Positions 42,329-54,112 of a stretch of DNA of 64,000 bases are shown piece after piece. Source of the stretch: Streptomyces sp. LX-29 (GTDB lineage: Bacteria; Actinomycetota; Actinomycetes; Streptomycetales; Streptomycetaceae); contig NZ_CP089746.1 in NCBI RefSeq assembly GCF_029541745.1, positions 2,356,001 to 2,420,000 of the forward strand, given 5' to 3'. The position numbers and the translations under genes are program-made. The notes under the pieces were generated by a model. The model made no database searches, was not told the DNA's origin, and was given only the letters and a program-made list of their open reading frames with translations. Each line of letters starts with the position of its first letter. Position 1 is the stretch's first letter.

Positions 42329-42913
42329 TCAGAGAAGCGTCCGGGACCGGTCCTCGGAGCCGGTCGCGGTGGTCGCGGAGGGCGGGGCGGACTTGGGCCA
42401 CAGGGTGTAGCTCAGCGCGATCGCCGCGTTGATGCCCATGACGAACAGCATCCGGATCTGCCACTGGCGCAGCGAGCCGGTCTCCCCGTCCCCCCCGACG
42501 TACCAGACGGCGGTCTGGAGCAGCGCGATGGCGATGGCGCAGGCGAGCATCCAGCGGCCGGCCTCCCGCCACTCGTACGCCATCCGCTCCCGGCCGTACT
42601 TCGGCTTCGCGGCCGGCGGCGGGCCGCCGGCGAAGCGGTGGGCGAAGCGGACGTCGGCCCACTTGATCACGCGATGGCCCATGGCGACGGTGAAGCCGAT
42701 GTAGACCGCGGCGAGTCCGTGCTTGAAGTCCGGCTCGGCGCCGTTCTTCAGGTCGACGGCGGTCACCATCAGCAGCGTCAGCTCCAGCAGCGGCTCGCAG
42801 AGCAGCACCGCCACGCTCGCCCGGGGCATCCTCGCCAGGTAGCGCAACGCCAGGCCACCGGCCAGCAGCACCCAGAAGCCGACCTCGCAGATGACGATCA
42901 GCGTGACGATCAC
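42329..42913 (-). CDS. conserved integral membrane protein
   Basis: A 194-residue protein with about four to five hydrophobic helices (IVTLIVICEVGFWVLLAGG at the start) and a cytoplasmic loop with AKPKYGRERMAYEWREAGRW. The start is GTG at 42913, with GGGAGG 8 nt upstream. I do not recognise a functional family. It is divergent from chiS, with a 175-bp intergenic region, and convergent with the adenosyltransferase gene. Confidence 0.75.
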   Translation of the reverse strand: MIVTLIVICEVGFWVLLAGGLALRYLARMPRASVAVLLCEPLLELTLLMVTAVDLKNGAEPDFKHGLAAVYIGFTVAMGHRVIKWADVRFAHRFAGGPPPAAKPKYGRERMAYEWREAGRWMLACAIAIALLQTAVWYVGGDGETGSLRQWQIRMLFVMGINAAIALSYTLWPKSAPPSATTATGSEDRSRTLL

Positions 42914-43088
42914 GACGCCGTCCTCCCACTCTCTCGTCCGTCGTGCACCCCCCAACCGTCTCGCGCCCGCCGGCCCGCCGCCTCGTCTCCGTAGAGGAAT
43001 CCGGACTGCATCCTTCGATGTACCGCCCGCGCCCCACGCCCACCCGCGCGGGGAGGTCCGCACCCGTCCGACGTGCTGAGATGGACCC

Positions 43089-44348
43089 ATGCAGCTGCGC
43101 CGCCCCGCCCGCCCCCACCGCGACGACGTGCTGATCGCCATAGCCGGGCTGCTCGGCGGGCTGATCCTGCTGGGGCTGGGGCTGACCAACGGTCCGATGC
43201 TGCTGGAGCTGCCCGGCTGGACCGTCCTGATCGCGCTCCTCGCCATGTGCGGCGCCGAACTGCTGCGCCGCACCGCCCCGCACACCGCGCTGACCATCGG
43301 CACGCTCGCGCTGGCCCTGGATCTCTGTACCCGCGGGCTGATCGCGAACATGGTGATGTTCACCGACCTCATGTACGCGGCCGTGCTGTACGGCAGCCCG
43401 TCCCTGGCCCGGCGGCTCCCCCGCACCTCCGAGCTGCTCACCGTGCTGGCGGCCGTCGTACCCCTGGCGATCTTCCGCCAGCCCGAGGCGCTGCTCCTCG
43501 GCGTCGGCACCGGGGTCCTCACGGTGGCCCCGGCCTGGACCGGCGCGATCATCCGCAACCACCGGGACGCGGCCGAGGCGGCCAAGCTGCGCGCCGAACA
43601 GACGGCGCTGCTGGCCGAGATGGACCGCACCCAGGCGGTCCAGGCCGAACGCGCCCGGATGGCGCGGGAGCTGCATGACATGGTGGCCAACCACCTCTCC
43701 GCGATCGCCATCCACTCCACCGCCGCGCTCTCCATCGACGAGCCCACGGCGACCCGGGAGGCGCTCGGGGTCATCCGGGAGAACAGCGTCCAGGGGCTGG
43801 CCGAGATGCGCCGGCTGATCGGGCTGCTGCGCGACGCGGGCGCCGAGGCCGAGCCGGCCGCCGCGCCCACGCTGGAGGGGCTGGACGCGCTGCTGGAACG
43901 GGCCCGGACCACCGCCGAGGCGGCACGCAGCGCCTCGGGCGAGACGGGCGGTGCGCGGCGGGCGGGCGAGGCCGCGGGCGGGCTGGAGTTCACCCTGTGT
44001 GACGAACGCTCCCCCACGGCGCCCCCGCTGCCGACGCCGGTGGAGCTGGCCGCCTACCGCATCGTGCAGGAGTCGTTGACCAACGCCGTCAAGCACGCGG
44101 GGCCGGGCGAGGTGCTGGTGACCCTCGGCCACGCGGACGGAGGGCTGCGGGTCCAGGTCACCAGCGCCTACGGCGACCGGCCCGGCCCCTCGGCTCCCGG
44201 TTCGGGCTCCGGGCTGCTCGGCATGGAGGAGCGGGTGGCGCTGCTGGGCGGCGAGTTCACCGCGGGGCCCGTCGCCACCGCTGCGGGGCACACCAGGAGT
44301 TGGCAGGTCACGGCGGTTCTGCCGGTGGATGAGGAGACGACACCATGA
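43089..44348 (+). CDS. chiS: sensor histidine kinase of the chitinase locus
   Basis: A 419-residue NarL/DesK-class kinase: about five membrane helices in the first 150 residues, a HisKA_3 region with phospho-acceptor His196 (ARMARELHDMVANHLS) and an HATPase domain (VQESLTNAVKHA, GSGLLGMEERV). Its stop overlaps the response-regulator ATG by 4 bp. In S. coelicolor the pair next to chiC is ChiS/ChiR, required for chitin induction of that gene; I assign the name from position and class. Confidence 0.88.
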   Translation: MQLRRPARPHRDDVLIAIAGLLGGLILLGLGLTNGPMLLELPGWTVLIALLAMCGAELLRRTAPHTALTIGTLALALDLCTRGLIANMVMFTDLMYAAVLYGSPSLARRLPRTSELLTVLAAVVPLAIFRQPEALLLGVGTGVLTVAPAWTGAIIRNHRDAAEAAKLRAEQTALLAEMDRTQAVQAERARMARELHDMVANHLSAIAIHSTAALSIDEPTATREALGVIRENSVQGLAEMRRLIGLLRDAGAEAEPAAAPTLEGLDALLERARTTAEAARSASGETGGARRAGEAAGGLEFTLCDERSPTAPPLPTPVELAAYRIVQESLTNAVKHAGPGEVLVTLGHADGGLRVQVTSAYGDRPGPSAPGSGSGLLGMEERVALLGGEFTAGPVATAAGHTRSWQVTAVLPVDEETTP

Positions 44349-45040
44349 TGATGACGGAGCCCGCTGAGCTCACTGAGCCCGCGGCCGGACCGGTGCGCGT
44401 GCTGGTCGCCGAGGACCAGTCCGCCGTGCGCGCCGGGCTGGTGCTCATCCTGCGCTCCTCCCCCGGCATCGAGGTGGTGGGCGAGGCCGCCGACGGCGAG
44501 GAGGCGGTGCGGCTGGCGCGCGAGCTGCGGCCGGACGTGGTGCTGATGGACATCCAGATGCCTCGGCTGGACGGCGTCTCGGCCACCCGCCAGGTGGTCG
44601 CCGAGGGGCTCGCCGATGTGCTGGTGCTGACCACCTTCGACCTGGACGAGTATGTCTTCGGCGCGTTGCGCGCCGGCGCGGCGGGCTTTCTGCTCAAGGA
44701 CAGCGAGGCGGCCGACCTGGTCCAGGCGGTACGCACGGTGGCGCGCGGCGAGGGCCTGATCTCCCCCGCCGTGACCCGCCGTCTGATCGCCGAGTTCGCC
44801 CGCCCGCAGCCGGCGGCGCGGTCCGCGGGAGGGGCCGACCCCGCCGTGTTGGAGGCGCTGACCCGGCGTGAGCGCGAGGTGCTGGTGTGCCTGGGGCAGG
44901 GCCTGTCCAACGCCGAGATCGGGCGCCGGTTGGTGATGGCGGAGGCCACCGTCAAGACCCATGTCAGCCGACTGCTGGGCAAGCTGGAGCTGCGCAGTCG
45001 GGTGCAGGCGGCGGTGCTGGCACAGGAGTTGGGCCTGTGA
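44345..45040 (+). CDS. chiR: LuxR-family response regulator of the chitinase locus
   Basis: A 231-residue regulator with receiver domain (phospho-acceptor Asp69 in VVLMDIQMP, Lys in LLKD) and a C-terminal LuxR helix-turn-helix (TRREREVLVCLGQGLSNAEI, TVKTHVSRLLGKL). It is translationally coupled to chiS. The chiC promoter 40 bp downstream of its stop contains two 12-bp direct repeats that are its probable target. Confidence 0.9.
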   Translation: MMMTEPAELTEPAAGPVRVLVAEDQSAVRAGLVLILRSSPGIEVVGEAADGEEAVRLARELRPDVVLMDIQMPRLDGVSATRQVVAEGLADVLVLTTFDLDEYVFGALRAGAAGFLLKDSEAADLVQAVRTVARGEGLISPAVTRRLIAEFARPQPAARSAGGADPAVLEALTRREREVLVCLGQGLSNAEIGRRLVMAEATVKTHVSRLLGKLELRSRVQAAVLAQELGL

Positions 45041-45080
45041 TCCCCCGCGGCTGACGCCCCGGCAGGCCCATCCGTTTCTC

Positions 45081-45122
45081 TGGTCCAGACCTCTTGACCG
45101 ATGGTCCAGACCTTTCTACGCT
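45081..45122 (+). promoter_or_regulatory. chiC promoter with paired 12-bp repeats
   Basis: TGGTCCAGACCT occurs at 45081-45092 and again at 45102-45113, 21 bp apart. The first abuts the -35 TTGACC (45094-45099) and the second lies in the 17-bp spacer before the -10 TACGCT (45117-45122). Such pairs are known in Streptomyces chitinase promoters and also resemble the DasR site. The leader to the GTG is about 90 nt. Confidence 0.88.
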
Positions 45123-45218
45123 CCCTGAACACTGCGGTGAGCACCCCCACGACACGCTCGCTCACCGGGCGGCGCAGGTTCCCCCGTACTACCCGACCCC
45201 CCCGTACGAGGAGCACCC

Positions 45219-47090
45219 GTGAGTTCAGGAACCTCCATACGCACCACACCCCCACGACCCCCACGGCACAGAGCGACCGCGGCCCTCGCCGCGTTTCTCC
45301 TCCCCCTGGCGACCCTCGTCGGCCTGGCCTCGGCAGCCCCCGCGCACGCCGCGGAGTCCGCCACCGCCACCTACTCGAAGGCCGCCGACTGGGGCGGCGG
45401 CTTCGAGGGGCGCTGGACGGTGAAGAACACCGGCACCACCACCCTCAACGGCTGGACCGTGGAGTGGGACTTCCCCGCCGGCACCACCGTCACCTCCTCC
45501 TGGGACGCCGACGTGACCGGCGGAAGCGGCCACTGGACCGCCAGGAACAAGGGGTGGAACGGCACCCTGGCCCCCGGCGCCTCCGTCACCTTCGGCTTCA
45601 ACGGCACCGGATCCGGCTCCCCCAGCGGCTGCACGCTCAACGGCGGCTCCTGCGACGGCGGCTCACCACCCGGCGACGCGCCGCCGACGGCCCCCGGAGC
45701 GCCCACCGCCAGCAGTGTCGCCGACACCTCGGTGAAGCTGAGCTGGTCGGCCGCCACCGACGACAAGGGCGTCAAGAACTACGACGTGCTGCGCGACGGC
45801 ACCAAGGTCGCCACGGTCACCACCACCTCGCACACGGACACCGGGCTGACCGCCGGCACCGACTACAGCTACACCGTCCGGGCCCGCGACACCGCCGACC
45901 AGACCGGCCCCGCCAGCGGCGCCACCGCCGTCCGCACCACCGGCGGAGACCCCGGCCCGGGTCCCGGCCCCGGCCCCGGTGACAAGGTGAAGCTCGGCTA
46001 CTTCACCGAATGGGGCGTCTACGGCCGCGGCTACCACGTGAAGAACCTGGTCAGCAGCGGCACCGCGTCGAAGATCACGCACATCAACTACGCCTTCGGC
46101 AACGTCCAGGGCGGCAGGTGCACCATCGGCGACGGCTACGCCGCGTACGACCGGGCGTACAAGGCCGAGGAGAGCGTGGACGGCAAGGCCGACAGCTGGG
46201 ACCAGCCGCTGCGCGGCAACTTCAACCAGCTGAAGAAGCTCAAGGCGAAGTACCCGCACATCAAGGTGCTGTGGTCCTTCGGCGGCTGGACCTGGTCCGG
46301 CGGCTTCGGCCAGGCCGCGCAGAACCCGGCGGCGTTCGCCCAGTCCTGCTACGACCTGGTCAACGACCCGCGCTGGGCCGGGCTCTTCGACGGCATCGAC
46401 CTGGACTGGGAGTACCCCAACGCCTGCGGTCTGAGCTGCGACACCAGCGGCCCGGCGGCGTTCCGGAACATGGCGCAGGCGATGCGCGCCAAGTTCGGGA
46501 ACAAGCTGGTCACCGCCGCGATCACCGCCGACGCCTCCTCCGGCGGCAAGATCGACGCGGCCGACTACGCCGGCGCCGCGCAGTACGTCGACTTCTACAA
46601 CGTCATGACGTACGACTTCTTCGGCGCCTGGGCGGCCAAGGGCCCCACGGCCCCACACTCGCCGCTCACCTCGTACAACGGCATCCCGCAGCAGGGCTTC
46701 AACTCCGACGCGGCGATCCAGAAGCTGAAGGCCAAGGGCGTCCCGGGCAGCAAGCTCAACCTCGGGGTCGGCTTCTACGGCCGCGGCTGGACCGGCGTCA
46801 CCCAGAAGGAGCCCGGCGGCACGGCCACCGGACCGGCGCCCGGCAGGTACGAGACGGGCATCGAGGACTACAAGGACCTCAAGGACCGCTGCGCCCCGAG
46901 CGGCACCGTCGCCGGCACCGCCTACGCGCACTGCGGCAGCGAGTGGTGGAGCTATGACACCCCGGCCACCATCGCCGGAAAGATGAACTATGTGAAGTCC
47001 CAGGGCCTGCGCGGCGCCTTCTACTGGGAGTTCAGCGGCGACACCGCGGGCGGTGAGTTGGCGACCGCCGTCAGCAACGGCCTCCGGTAA
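45219..47090 (+). CDS. chiC: secreted family 18 chitinase
   Basis: A 623-residue extracellular enzyme that hydrolyses chitin. Order of parts: signal peptide (residues 1-46, ending AHAAE), a CBM2-type carbohydrate-binding module (about 47-147), a fibronectin type III module (about 155-245), a Pro/Gly linker and a GH18 barrel (about 255-623). The catalytic motif DGIDLDWEYP has the acid Glu398. The start is GTG with GAGGAG 6 nt upstream. Its promoter repeats and the adjacent chiSR suggest induction by chitin and control by ChiR, probably also DasR. A 14-bp terminator follows. No frameshift is seen. Confidence 0.95.
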   Translation: MSSGTSIRTTPPRPPRHRATAALAAFLLPLATLVGLASAAPAHAAESATATYSKAADWGGGFEGRWTVKNTGTTTLNGWTVEWDFPAGTTVTSSWDADVTGGSGHWTARNKGWNGTLAPGASVTFGFNGTGSGSPSGCTLNGGSCDGGSPPGDAPPTAPGAPTASSVADTSVKLSWSAATDDKGVKNYDVLRDGTKVATVTTTSHTDTGLTAGTDYSYTVRARDTADQTGPASGATAVRTTGGDPGPGPGPGPGDKVKLGYFTEWGVYGRGYHVKNLVSSGTASKITHINYAFGNVQGGRCTIGDGYAAYDRAYKAEESVDGKADSWDQPLRGNFNQLKKLKAKYPHIKVLWSFGGWTWSGGFGQAAQNPAAFAQSCYDLVNDPRWAGLFDGIDLDWEYPNACGLSCDTSGPAAFRNMAQAMRAKFGNKLVTAAITADASSGGKIDAADYAGAAQYVDFYNVMTYDFFGAWAAKGPTAPHSPLTSYNGIPQQGFNSDAAIQKLKAKGVPGSKLNLGVGFYGRGWTGVTQKEPGGTATGPAPGRYETGIEDYKDLKDRCAPSGTVAGTAYAHCGSEWWSYDTPATIAGKMNYVKSQGLRGAFYWEFSGDTAGGELATAVSNGLR

Positions 47091-47113
47091 CCCGGAAGCC
47101 CGGCCATGAAACC

Positions 47114-47149
47114 GGCCGGGGAGGCGGTGTCGCCCCCGCCTCCCCGGCC
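47114..47149 (+). terminator. terminator of chiC
   Basis: Perfect 14-bp stem (GGCCGGGGAGGCGG with its complement) and 8-nt loop, 24 nt after the stop. Confidence 0.85.
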
Positions 47150-47169
47150 TCCCCTGACCGCGACAAGAA

Positions 47170-47194
47170 CGCCCCCGGACTCCGTCCAGGGGCG
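47170..47194 (-). terminator. terminator of the DUF2550 gene
   Basis: CGCCCC-C-GG and CC-A-GGGGCG pair around a 7-nt loop with one internal mismatch, 9 nt past the DUF2550 stop. Confidence 0.6.
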
Positions 47195-47202
47195 CTTCTC
47201 AC

Positions 47203-47658
47203 CTAAGCCACATTGACGCGTTGCCCGGGAGGCGCCGCCTCCAGCCAGGCCAGGAAGCCGGTCAGCGCGTCCTCGCTCATCGCCAGCTCCAGCCGCGTAC
47301 CGCTGTGCATACAGGCGAGCACCACGGCGTCGGACAGCAGTGCGAGCTCTTCCTCGCCCTTGGGCGTACGGCGCTCCAGCACCTCGATGGACGAGCGCTC
47401 CAGCACCCGGCGCGGCCGGGGAGCGTAGGAGAACACGCGGAACCACTCGATCCGGTCACCGCTGTAGCGCGCGACCCCGTACACCCAGCCCTTGCCGCTG
47501 GGGTCGGAGTCGACCTCCGGGGCGTTCCAGCGCAGACTGCAGTCGAACGTCCCGCCGGACCGCTGGATCAGCCGTCGCCGCAGGCCGAAGACGAAGAGTC
47601 CCACCAGTACGAGCGCGACGACCACGCCGCTCACGAGCAGAGCGAGGACCATCTTCAC
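47203..47658 (-). CDS. DUF2550 family membrane protein
   Basis: A 151-residue protein with one N-terminal membrane helix (VLALLVSGVVVALVLVGLFVFGLRRR) and a cytoplasmic domain with GGTFDCSLRWN, YSGDRIEWFRVFS and a C-terminal MSEDALTGFLAWLEAAPPG, all typical of the actinobacterial DUF2550 family found next to atpC. Function unknown. A strong hairpin (47701-47750) lies between it and atpC, so it may be only partly co-transcribed with the ATP synthase. Confidence 0.88.
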   Translation of the reverse strand: MKMVLALLVSGVVVALVLVGLFVFGLRRRLIQRSGGTFDCSLRWNAPEVDSDPSGKGWVYGVARYSGDRIEWFRVFSYAPRPRRVLERSSIEVLERRTPKGEEELALLSDAVVLACMHSGTRLELAMSEDALTGFLAWLEAAPPGQRVNVA

Positions 47659-47700
47659 CGACCTCCTCGCGTCATCCGGAAAAACCGCACCTGTATATCG

Positions 47701-47750
47701 CCTCAGCCGCGGACCGCCCTGGAGAATTCCAGCGCGATCCGCGGCTGAGG
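47701..47750 (-). terminator. atp operon terminator
   Basis: 13-bp perfect arms (CCTCAGCCGCGGA with TCCGCGGCTGAGG) enclose a second stem-loop (CTGGA-GAAT-TCCAG). It lies 23 nt past the atpC stop and 42 nt before the DUF2550 gene. Confidence 0.8.
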
Positions 47751-47772
47751 ATCTGGACTGTCAGCGGCGGGC

Positions 47773-48150
47773 TCAGCGCTCGCCCGTCGCGGCGACCAGG
47801 CGAACCTCGGCGCGCCGCTCGGCGGCGGCGTCCGCCTCCGACTTGGCTCGCTCCAGCGCCCGCTCCGCGCGCTCGACATCGATCTCGTCGGACAGCTCCG
47901 CGATCTCCGCGAGCAGCGAGAGCTTGTCGTCCGCGAACGAGATGAAGCCACCGTGCACCGCGGCGACGACGGTCCCGCCGTCGCTGGTACGGATGGTCAC
48001 CGGGCCGGACTCCAGCACACCGAGCAGCGGCTGGTGGCCGGGCATGACGCCGATGTCACCCGATGTGGTGCGCGCGATGACCAAGGTGGCCTCGCCGGAC
48101 CAGACACTCCGGTCCGCCGCGACCAGCTCGACGTGCAGCTCAGCAGCCAA
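47773..48150 (-). CDS. atpC: ATP synthase epsilon subunit
   Basis: A 125-residue subunit of the F1 central stalk, which regulates ATP hydrolysis. The N-terminal beta sandwich (AAELHVELVAADRSVWSG) and the two-helix C-terminus (ERAERALERAKSEADAAAE) are intact. I chose TTG at 48150 because GAGGAG lies 5 nt upstream and homologues begin AAELHV; an ATG at 48171 has no site. It is last in the atp operon, separated from atpD by two hairpins. Confidence 0.93.
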   Translation of the reverse strand: MAAELHVELVAADRSVWSGEATLVIARTTSGDIGVMPGHQPLLGVLESGPVTIRTSDGGTVVAAVHGGFISFADDKLSLLAEIAELSDEIDVERAERALERAKSEADAAAERRAEVRLVAATGER

Positions 48151-48216
48151 CGTGGCTCCTCGGGTCTCCACCCGCCGGACATGACGGGTGTTGGGTCAAA
48201 GAATAACGGGCGTACG

Positions 48217-48246
48217 GAGAGGGGCGGGACGCGGCCCGCCCCTCTC
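48217..48246 (-). terminator. strong hairpin between atpD and atpC
   Basis: Perfect 12-bp stem (GAGAGGGGCGGG with CCCGCCCCTCTC) and 6-nt loop inside the operon. It can act as an attenuator or RNA-stability element, limiting epsilon synthesis. Confidence 0.65.
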
Positions 48247-48259
48247 ACGCAGGCTCAGG

Positions 48260-48285
48260 GCTCCTCGAACACGGGGCCGAGGAGC
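48260..48285 (-). terminator. second intercistronic hairpin after atpD
   Basis: GCTCCTCG and CGAGGAGC pair across a 10-nt loop, 8 nt past the atpD stop. Confidence 0.5.
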
Positions 48286-48293
48286 ACCGGACC

Positions 48294-50656
<2,363 letters not shown>

Positions 50657-50658
50657 GC

Positions 50659-52230
50659 TCAGCCCTCACCCAGCAGCTTGCCGTCCGAGGTCTCGAACTG
50701 CCGCTTGAAGGAGGCGATGGCGTCGGCGACGGCCTGCAGGGTGTCGTCCGACATCTTGGCGCCCTCGCGGATGGAGGTCATCAGGCCCTTGTGCTCGCGG
50801 TGCAGGTAGTCCAGCAGCTCGCGCTCGAAGCGGCGGATGTCCTCGACCGGAACGTCGTCCATCTTGCCGGTGGTGCCGGCCCAGATGGAGACGACCTGGT
50901 CCTCGGTGGAGTACGGGGCGTACTGGCCCTGCTTCAGCAGCTCGACCATGCGCTTACCGCGCTCCAGCGCCGACTTCGAGGCCGCGTCCAGGTCGGAACC
51001 GAAGGCGGCGAACGCCTCCAGCTCGCGGTACTGGGCCAGGTCGACACGGAGGCGACCGGAGACCTGACGCATGGCCTTGTGCTGGGCGGAGCCACCGACA
51101 CGGGAGACCGAGATACCGACGTTCAGCGCCGGGCGCTGGCCCGCGTTGAACAGGTCGGACTCCAGGAAGCACTGGCCGTCGGTGATGGAGATGACGTTGG
51201 TCGGGATGAACGCCGAGACGTCGTTCGCCTTGGTCTCGACGATCGGCAGGCCGGTCATCGAGCCCTTGCCCATCTCGTCGGAGAGCTTGGCGCAGCGCTC
51301 CAGGAGCCGGGAGTGCAGGTAGAAGACGTCACCCGGGTAGGCCTCACGGCCCGGCGGGCGGCGCAGCAGCAGGGACACGGCGCGGTAGGCGTCGGCCTGC
51401 TTCGAGAGGTCGTCGAAGACGATCAGAACGTGCTTGCCCTGGTACATCCAGTGCTGGCCGATGGCCGAGCCGGTGTAGGGGGCGAGGTACTTGAAGCCGG
51501 CCGGGTCGGACGCCGGAGCCGCGACGATCGTCGTGTACTCCAGGGCGCCGGCCTCCTCCAGCGCGCCGCGCACGGACGCGATGGTGGAGCCCTTCTGACC
51601 GACGGCGACGTAGATGCAGCGGACCTGCTTGTCCGGGTCGCCGGAACGCCAGTTGTCGCGCTGGTTGATGATCGTGTCGATCGCCAGGGCGGTCTTGCCG
51701 GTCTGGCGGTCACCGATGATCAGCTGGCGCTGGCCGCGGCCGATCGGGGTCATCGCGTCGACGGCCTTGAGGCCGGTCTCCATCGGCTCGTGGACCGACT
51801 TACGGGCCATGACGCCGGGAGCCTGGAGCTCCAGCGCACGGCGGCCCTCGGTCTCGATCTCGCCGAGGCCGTCGATCGGGTTGCCGAGCGGGTCGACGAC
51901 GCGACCCAGGTAGCCCTCGCCTACGGCGACGGAGAGGACCTCACCGGTGCGCTGCACCGGCTGACCCTCCTCGATGCCGCTGAACTCGCCGAGGATGATC
52001 GCACCGATCTCGCGCTCCTCGAGGTTGAGGGCGAGACCGAGCGTCCCGTCTTCGAACTTCAGCAGCTCGTTCGCCATGGCCGAGGGCAGACCCTCGACCT
52101 TCGCGATGCCGTCGCCGGCAACGCTGACCGTACCGACCTCCTCGCGCGAGGCCGCGTCCGGCTTGTACGCCTGGACAAAGTTCTCCAGCGCGTCCCGGAT
52201 CTCCTCCGGCCGGATCGTGAGCTCCGCCAT
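50659..52230 (-). CDS. atpA: ATP synthase alpha subunit
   Basis: A 523-residue non-catalytic nucleotide-binding subunit of F1. It has the P-loop [13 protein letters not shown] and the family motif PAINVGLSVSRVGG-like segment ([16 protein letters not shown]). A 141-bp gap with a stable hairpin separates it from atpH, the largest gap within the F1 genes. Confidence 0.98.
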   Translation of the reverse strand: MAELTIRPEEIRDALENFVQAYKPDAASREEVGTVSVAGDGIAKVEGLPSAMANELLKFEDGTLGLALNLEEREIGAIILGEFSGIEEGQPVQRTGEVLSVAVGEGYLGRVVDPLGNPIDGLGEIETEGRRALELQAPGVMARKSVHEPMETGLKAVDAMTPIGRGQRQLIIGDRQTGKTALAIDTIINQRDNWRSGDPDKQVRCIYVAVGQKGSTIASVRGALEEAGALEYTTIVAAPASDPAGFKYLAPYTGSAIGQHWMYQGKHVLIVFDDLSKQADAYRAVSLLLRRPPGREAYPGDVFYLHSRLLERCAKLSDEMGKGSMTGLPIVETKANDVSAFIPTNVISITDGQCFLESDLFNAGQRPALNVGISVSRVGGSAQHKAMRQVSGRLRVDLAQYRELEAFAAFGSDLDAASKSALERGKRMVELLKQGQYAPYSTEDQVVSIWAGTTGKMDDVPVEDIRRFERELLDYLHREHKGLMTSIREGAKMSDDTLQAVADAIASFKRQFETSDGKLLGEG

Positions 52231-52289
52231 CTGGGTTCCCTGCTCTCCTTGTTGGGCCCGAAGTGTTTCTGGGGGGTCTGGGGCCTGCC

Positions 52290-52310
52290 CCCGCGGCGAT
52301 GCGCCGCGGG
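52290..52310 (-). terminator. hairpin between atpH and atpA
   Basis: CCCGCGGC and GCCGCGGG pair around a 5-nt loop, with an imperfect outer CTGGGG/CCCCAG stem, in the atpH-atpA gap. A processing or stability role is as likely as termination. Confidence 0.5.
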
Positions 52311-52371
52311 CCCCCAGGACTGCGTCGGCCCAACTCGGGCCGCTTACATGCTTGTTGAGTTGGTGGCTGCG

Positions 52372-53187
52372 TCAGCCGGCCATCCGCCGCGACGCCTCTG
52401 CGAGACGGTCCGCGATGGTGCCGTTGATGACCTCGTCGCCGATGCGCACCAGCACTCCGCCGTGGACCTCGGGGTCCACGTCCAGGTTCAGGTGCACCTG
52501 ACGGCCGTAGATCTTGGCCAGGGCCGCGCCCAGCCGCTCCCGCTGCCGGTCGCTGAGCGGAACCGCCGAGGTGACCACGGCGACCACCCGGTCGCGACGC
52601 TCCGCGGCCAGCTTGGAGAGGGCGGTGAGGCCCGCTTCCAGGCTACGGCCACGCGGCTGAGCCACAAGGCGGACCACGAGCCGCTCGGTCACCGGGTTGG
52701 CCCGGCCGCCCAGCAGCCTGCTCAGCAGCTCGGCCTTGGCCTCACCGCTCACCGCGCGATCGGTCAGCGCGGCCCGCAGCTCGGTCGAGGAGGCGACGAT
52801 CCGGGAGAACCGGAACAGCTCGTCCTCGACGTCGTCGAGGGTGCCGCGGCGCTGCGCGGACACCAGGTCGGCGCTGGCCGCCAGCTCCTCGAGCGCGTCC
52901 ACCAGGTCGCGCGACTGCGACCAGCGGGACCGGACCATGCCGGAGACCAGATCGACGGCCTCGCCGCCCACCTGGGTGCCCAGCAGCCGCGCGACCAGCT
53001 CGGCCTTGGCCTCGCCGGTCTGCGCCGGGTCGGTGAGGACCCGGCGCAGCGAGACCTCGCGGTCGAGCAGCGCGGTGACGGAGGCCAGCTCCTCGGCGAG
53101 CTTCGCCGCGTCGACGGAGGTGTTGTCCGTCAGCGCGTTGAAGCGCTCGCGTGCGGCGGCCAGTGCCTCGCGGCTGGCTCCCATCAT
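52372..53187 (-). CDS. atpH: ATP synthase delta subunit
   Basis: A 271-residue peripheral-stalk subunit, long like other actinobacterial delta proteins (the E. coli one has 177). The C-terminal LGAALAKIYGRQVHLNLDVDPEVHGGVLVRIGDEV is the conserved b-binding part. The ATG overlaps the atpF stop (ATGA). A second Met directly follows the first. Confidence 0.94.
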   Translation of the reverse strand: MMGASREALAAARERFNALTDNTSVDAAKLAEELASVTALLDREVSLRRVLTDPAQTGEAKAELVARLLGTQVGGEAVDLVSGMVRSRWSQSRDLVDALEELAASADLVSAQRRGTLDDVEDELFRFSRIVASSTELRAALTDRAVSGEAKAELLSRLLGGRANPVTERLVVRLVAQPRGRSLEAGLTALSKLAAERRDRVVAVVTSAVPLSDRQRERLGAALAKIYGRQVHLNLDVDPEVHGGVLVRIGDEVINGTIADRLAEASRRMAG

Positions 53188-53744
53188 CGGGCGGCCTCGA
53201 CCTTCTCCTCGGCCTTCGCCTCGAGCTCGTCGAGGAATCGGTCGATGACCCGGCCCTGCCGGGCGGAGTCCTCAAGCGCCTCGCCGACGAGCTTGCCGGC
53301 CAGGTCGGTGGCGAGCTTGCCCACGTCCTGGCGGAGCGTGGCGGCGGCCTGCTTGCGGTCGGCCTCGATCTGGGCGTGGCCGGCGGCGACGATCTCCTCG
53401 CGCTGCCGCTGCCCCTCGGCGCGCATCTCGGCGATGAGCGCGGCGCCCTGCTCCTGCGCCTCCTGGCGCATCCGGGCGGCCTCGTGACGGGCGTCGGCGA
53501 GCTGGGCCCGGTAGTCCTCGAGAACCTGCTGCGCCTCGGCCTGGGCGGCCTCGGCCTTCTCCATGCCGCCCTCGATCGCCTCACGGCGCTCGTCCAGAAC
53601 CTTGTTGATGTTCGGGAGGAGCTTCTTGGCGAGGAAGAAGAGGACGATAGCGAAGGCGATCAGGCCGATGACAAGCTCTGGGATCGGCGGGAGGAGGGGG
53701 TTCTCGGCCTCCCCCTCGGACGCCAGCTGTACCAGGGCGTTCAC
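53184..53744 (-). CDS. atpF: ATP synthase b subunit
   Basis: A 186-residue peripheral stalk protein with one membrane helix (residues about 23-42, ELVIGLIAFAIVLFFLAKK) and a long charged coiled coil. Length and order are normal. It starts 41 bp downstream of atpE. Confidence 0.96.
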   Translation of the reverse strand: MNALVQLASEGEAENPLLPPIPELVIGLIAFAIVLFFLAKKLLPNINKVLDERREAIEGGMEKAEAAQAEAQQVLEDYRAQLADARHEAARMRQEAQEQGAALIAEMRAEGQRQREEIVAAGHAQIEADRKQAAATLRQDVGKLATDLAGKLVGEALEDSARQGRVIDRFLDELEAKAEEKVEAAR

Positions 53745-53785
53745 ATCAGTGCCTTTCGTCGGAATCGGCTGTTCGTACGCCTAGG

Positions 53786-54082
<297 letters not shown>

Positions 54083-54112
54083 CTAGTGGGGTCTGGGGGT
54101 GGCTGCTCGGGC

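Noticed and set aside
50791-53487. 898-residue plus-strand frame across atpA and atpH
   Set aside because: Spans two certain ATP synthase genes on the other strand and has no domain of its own.
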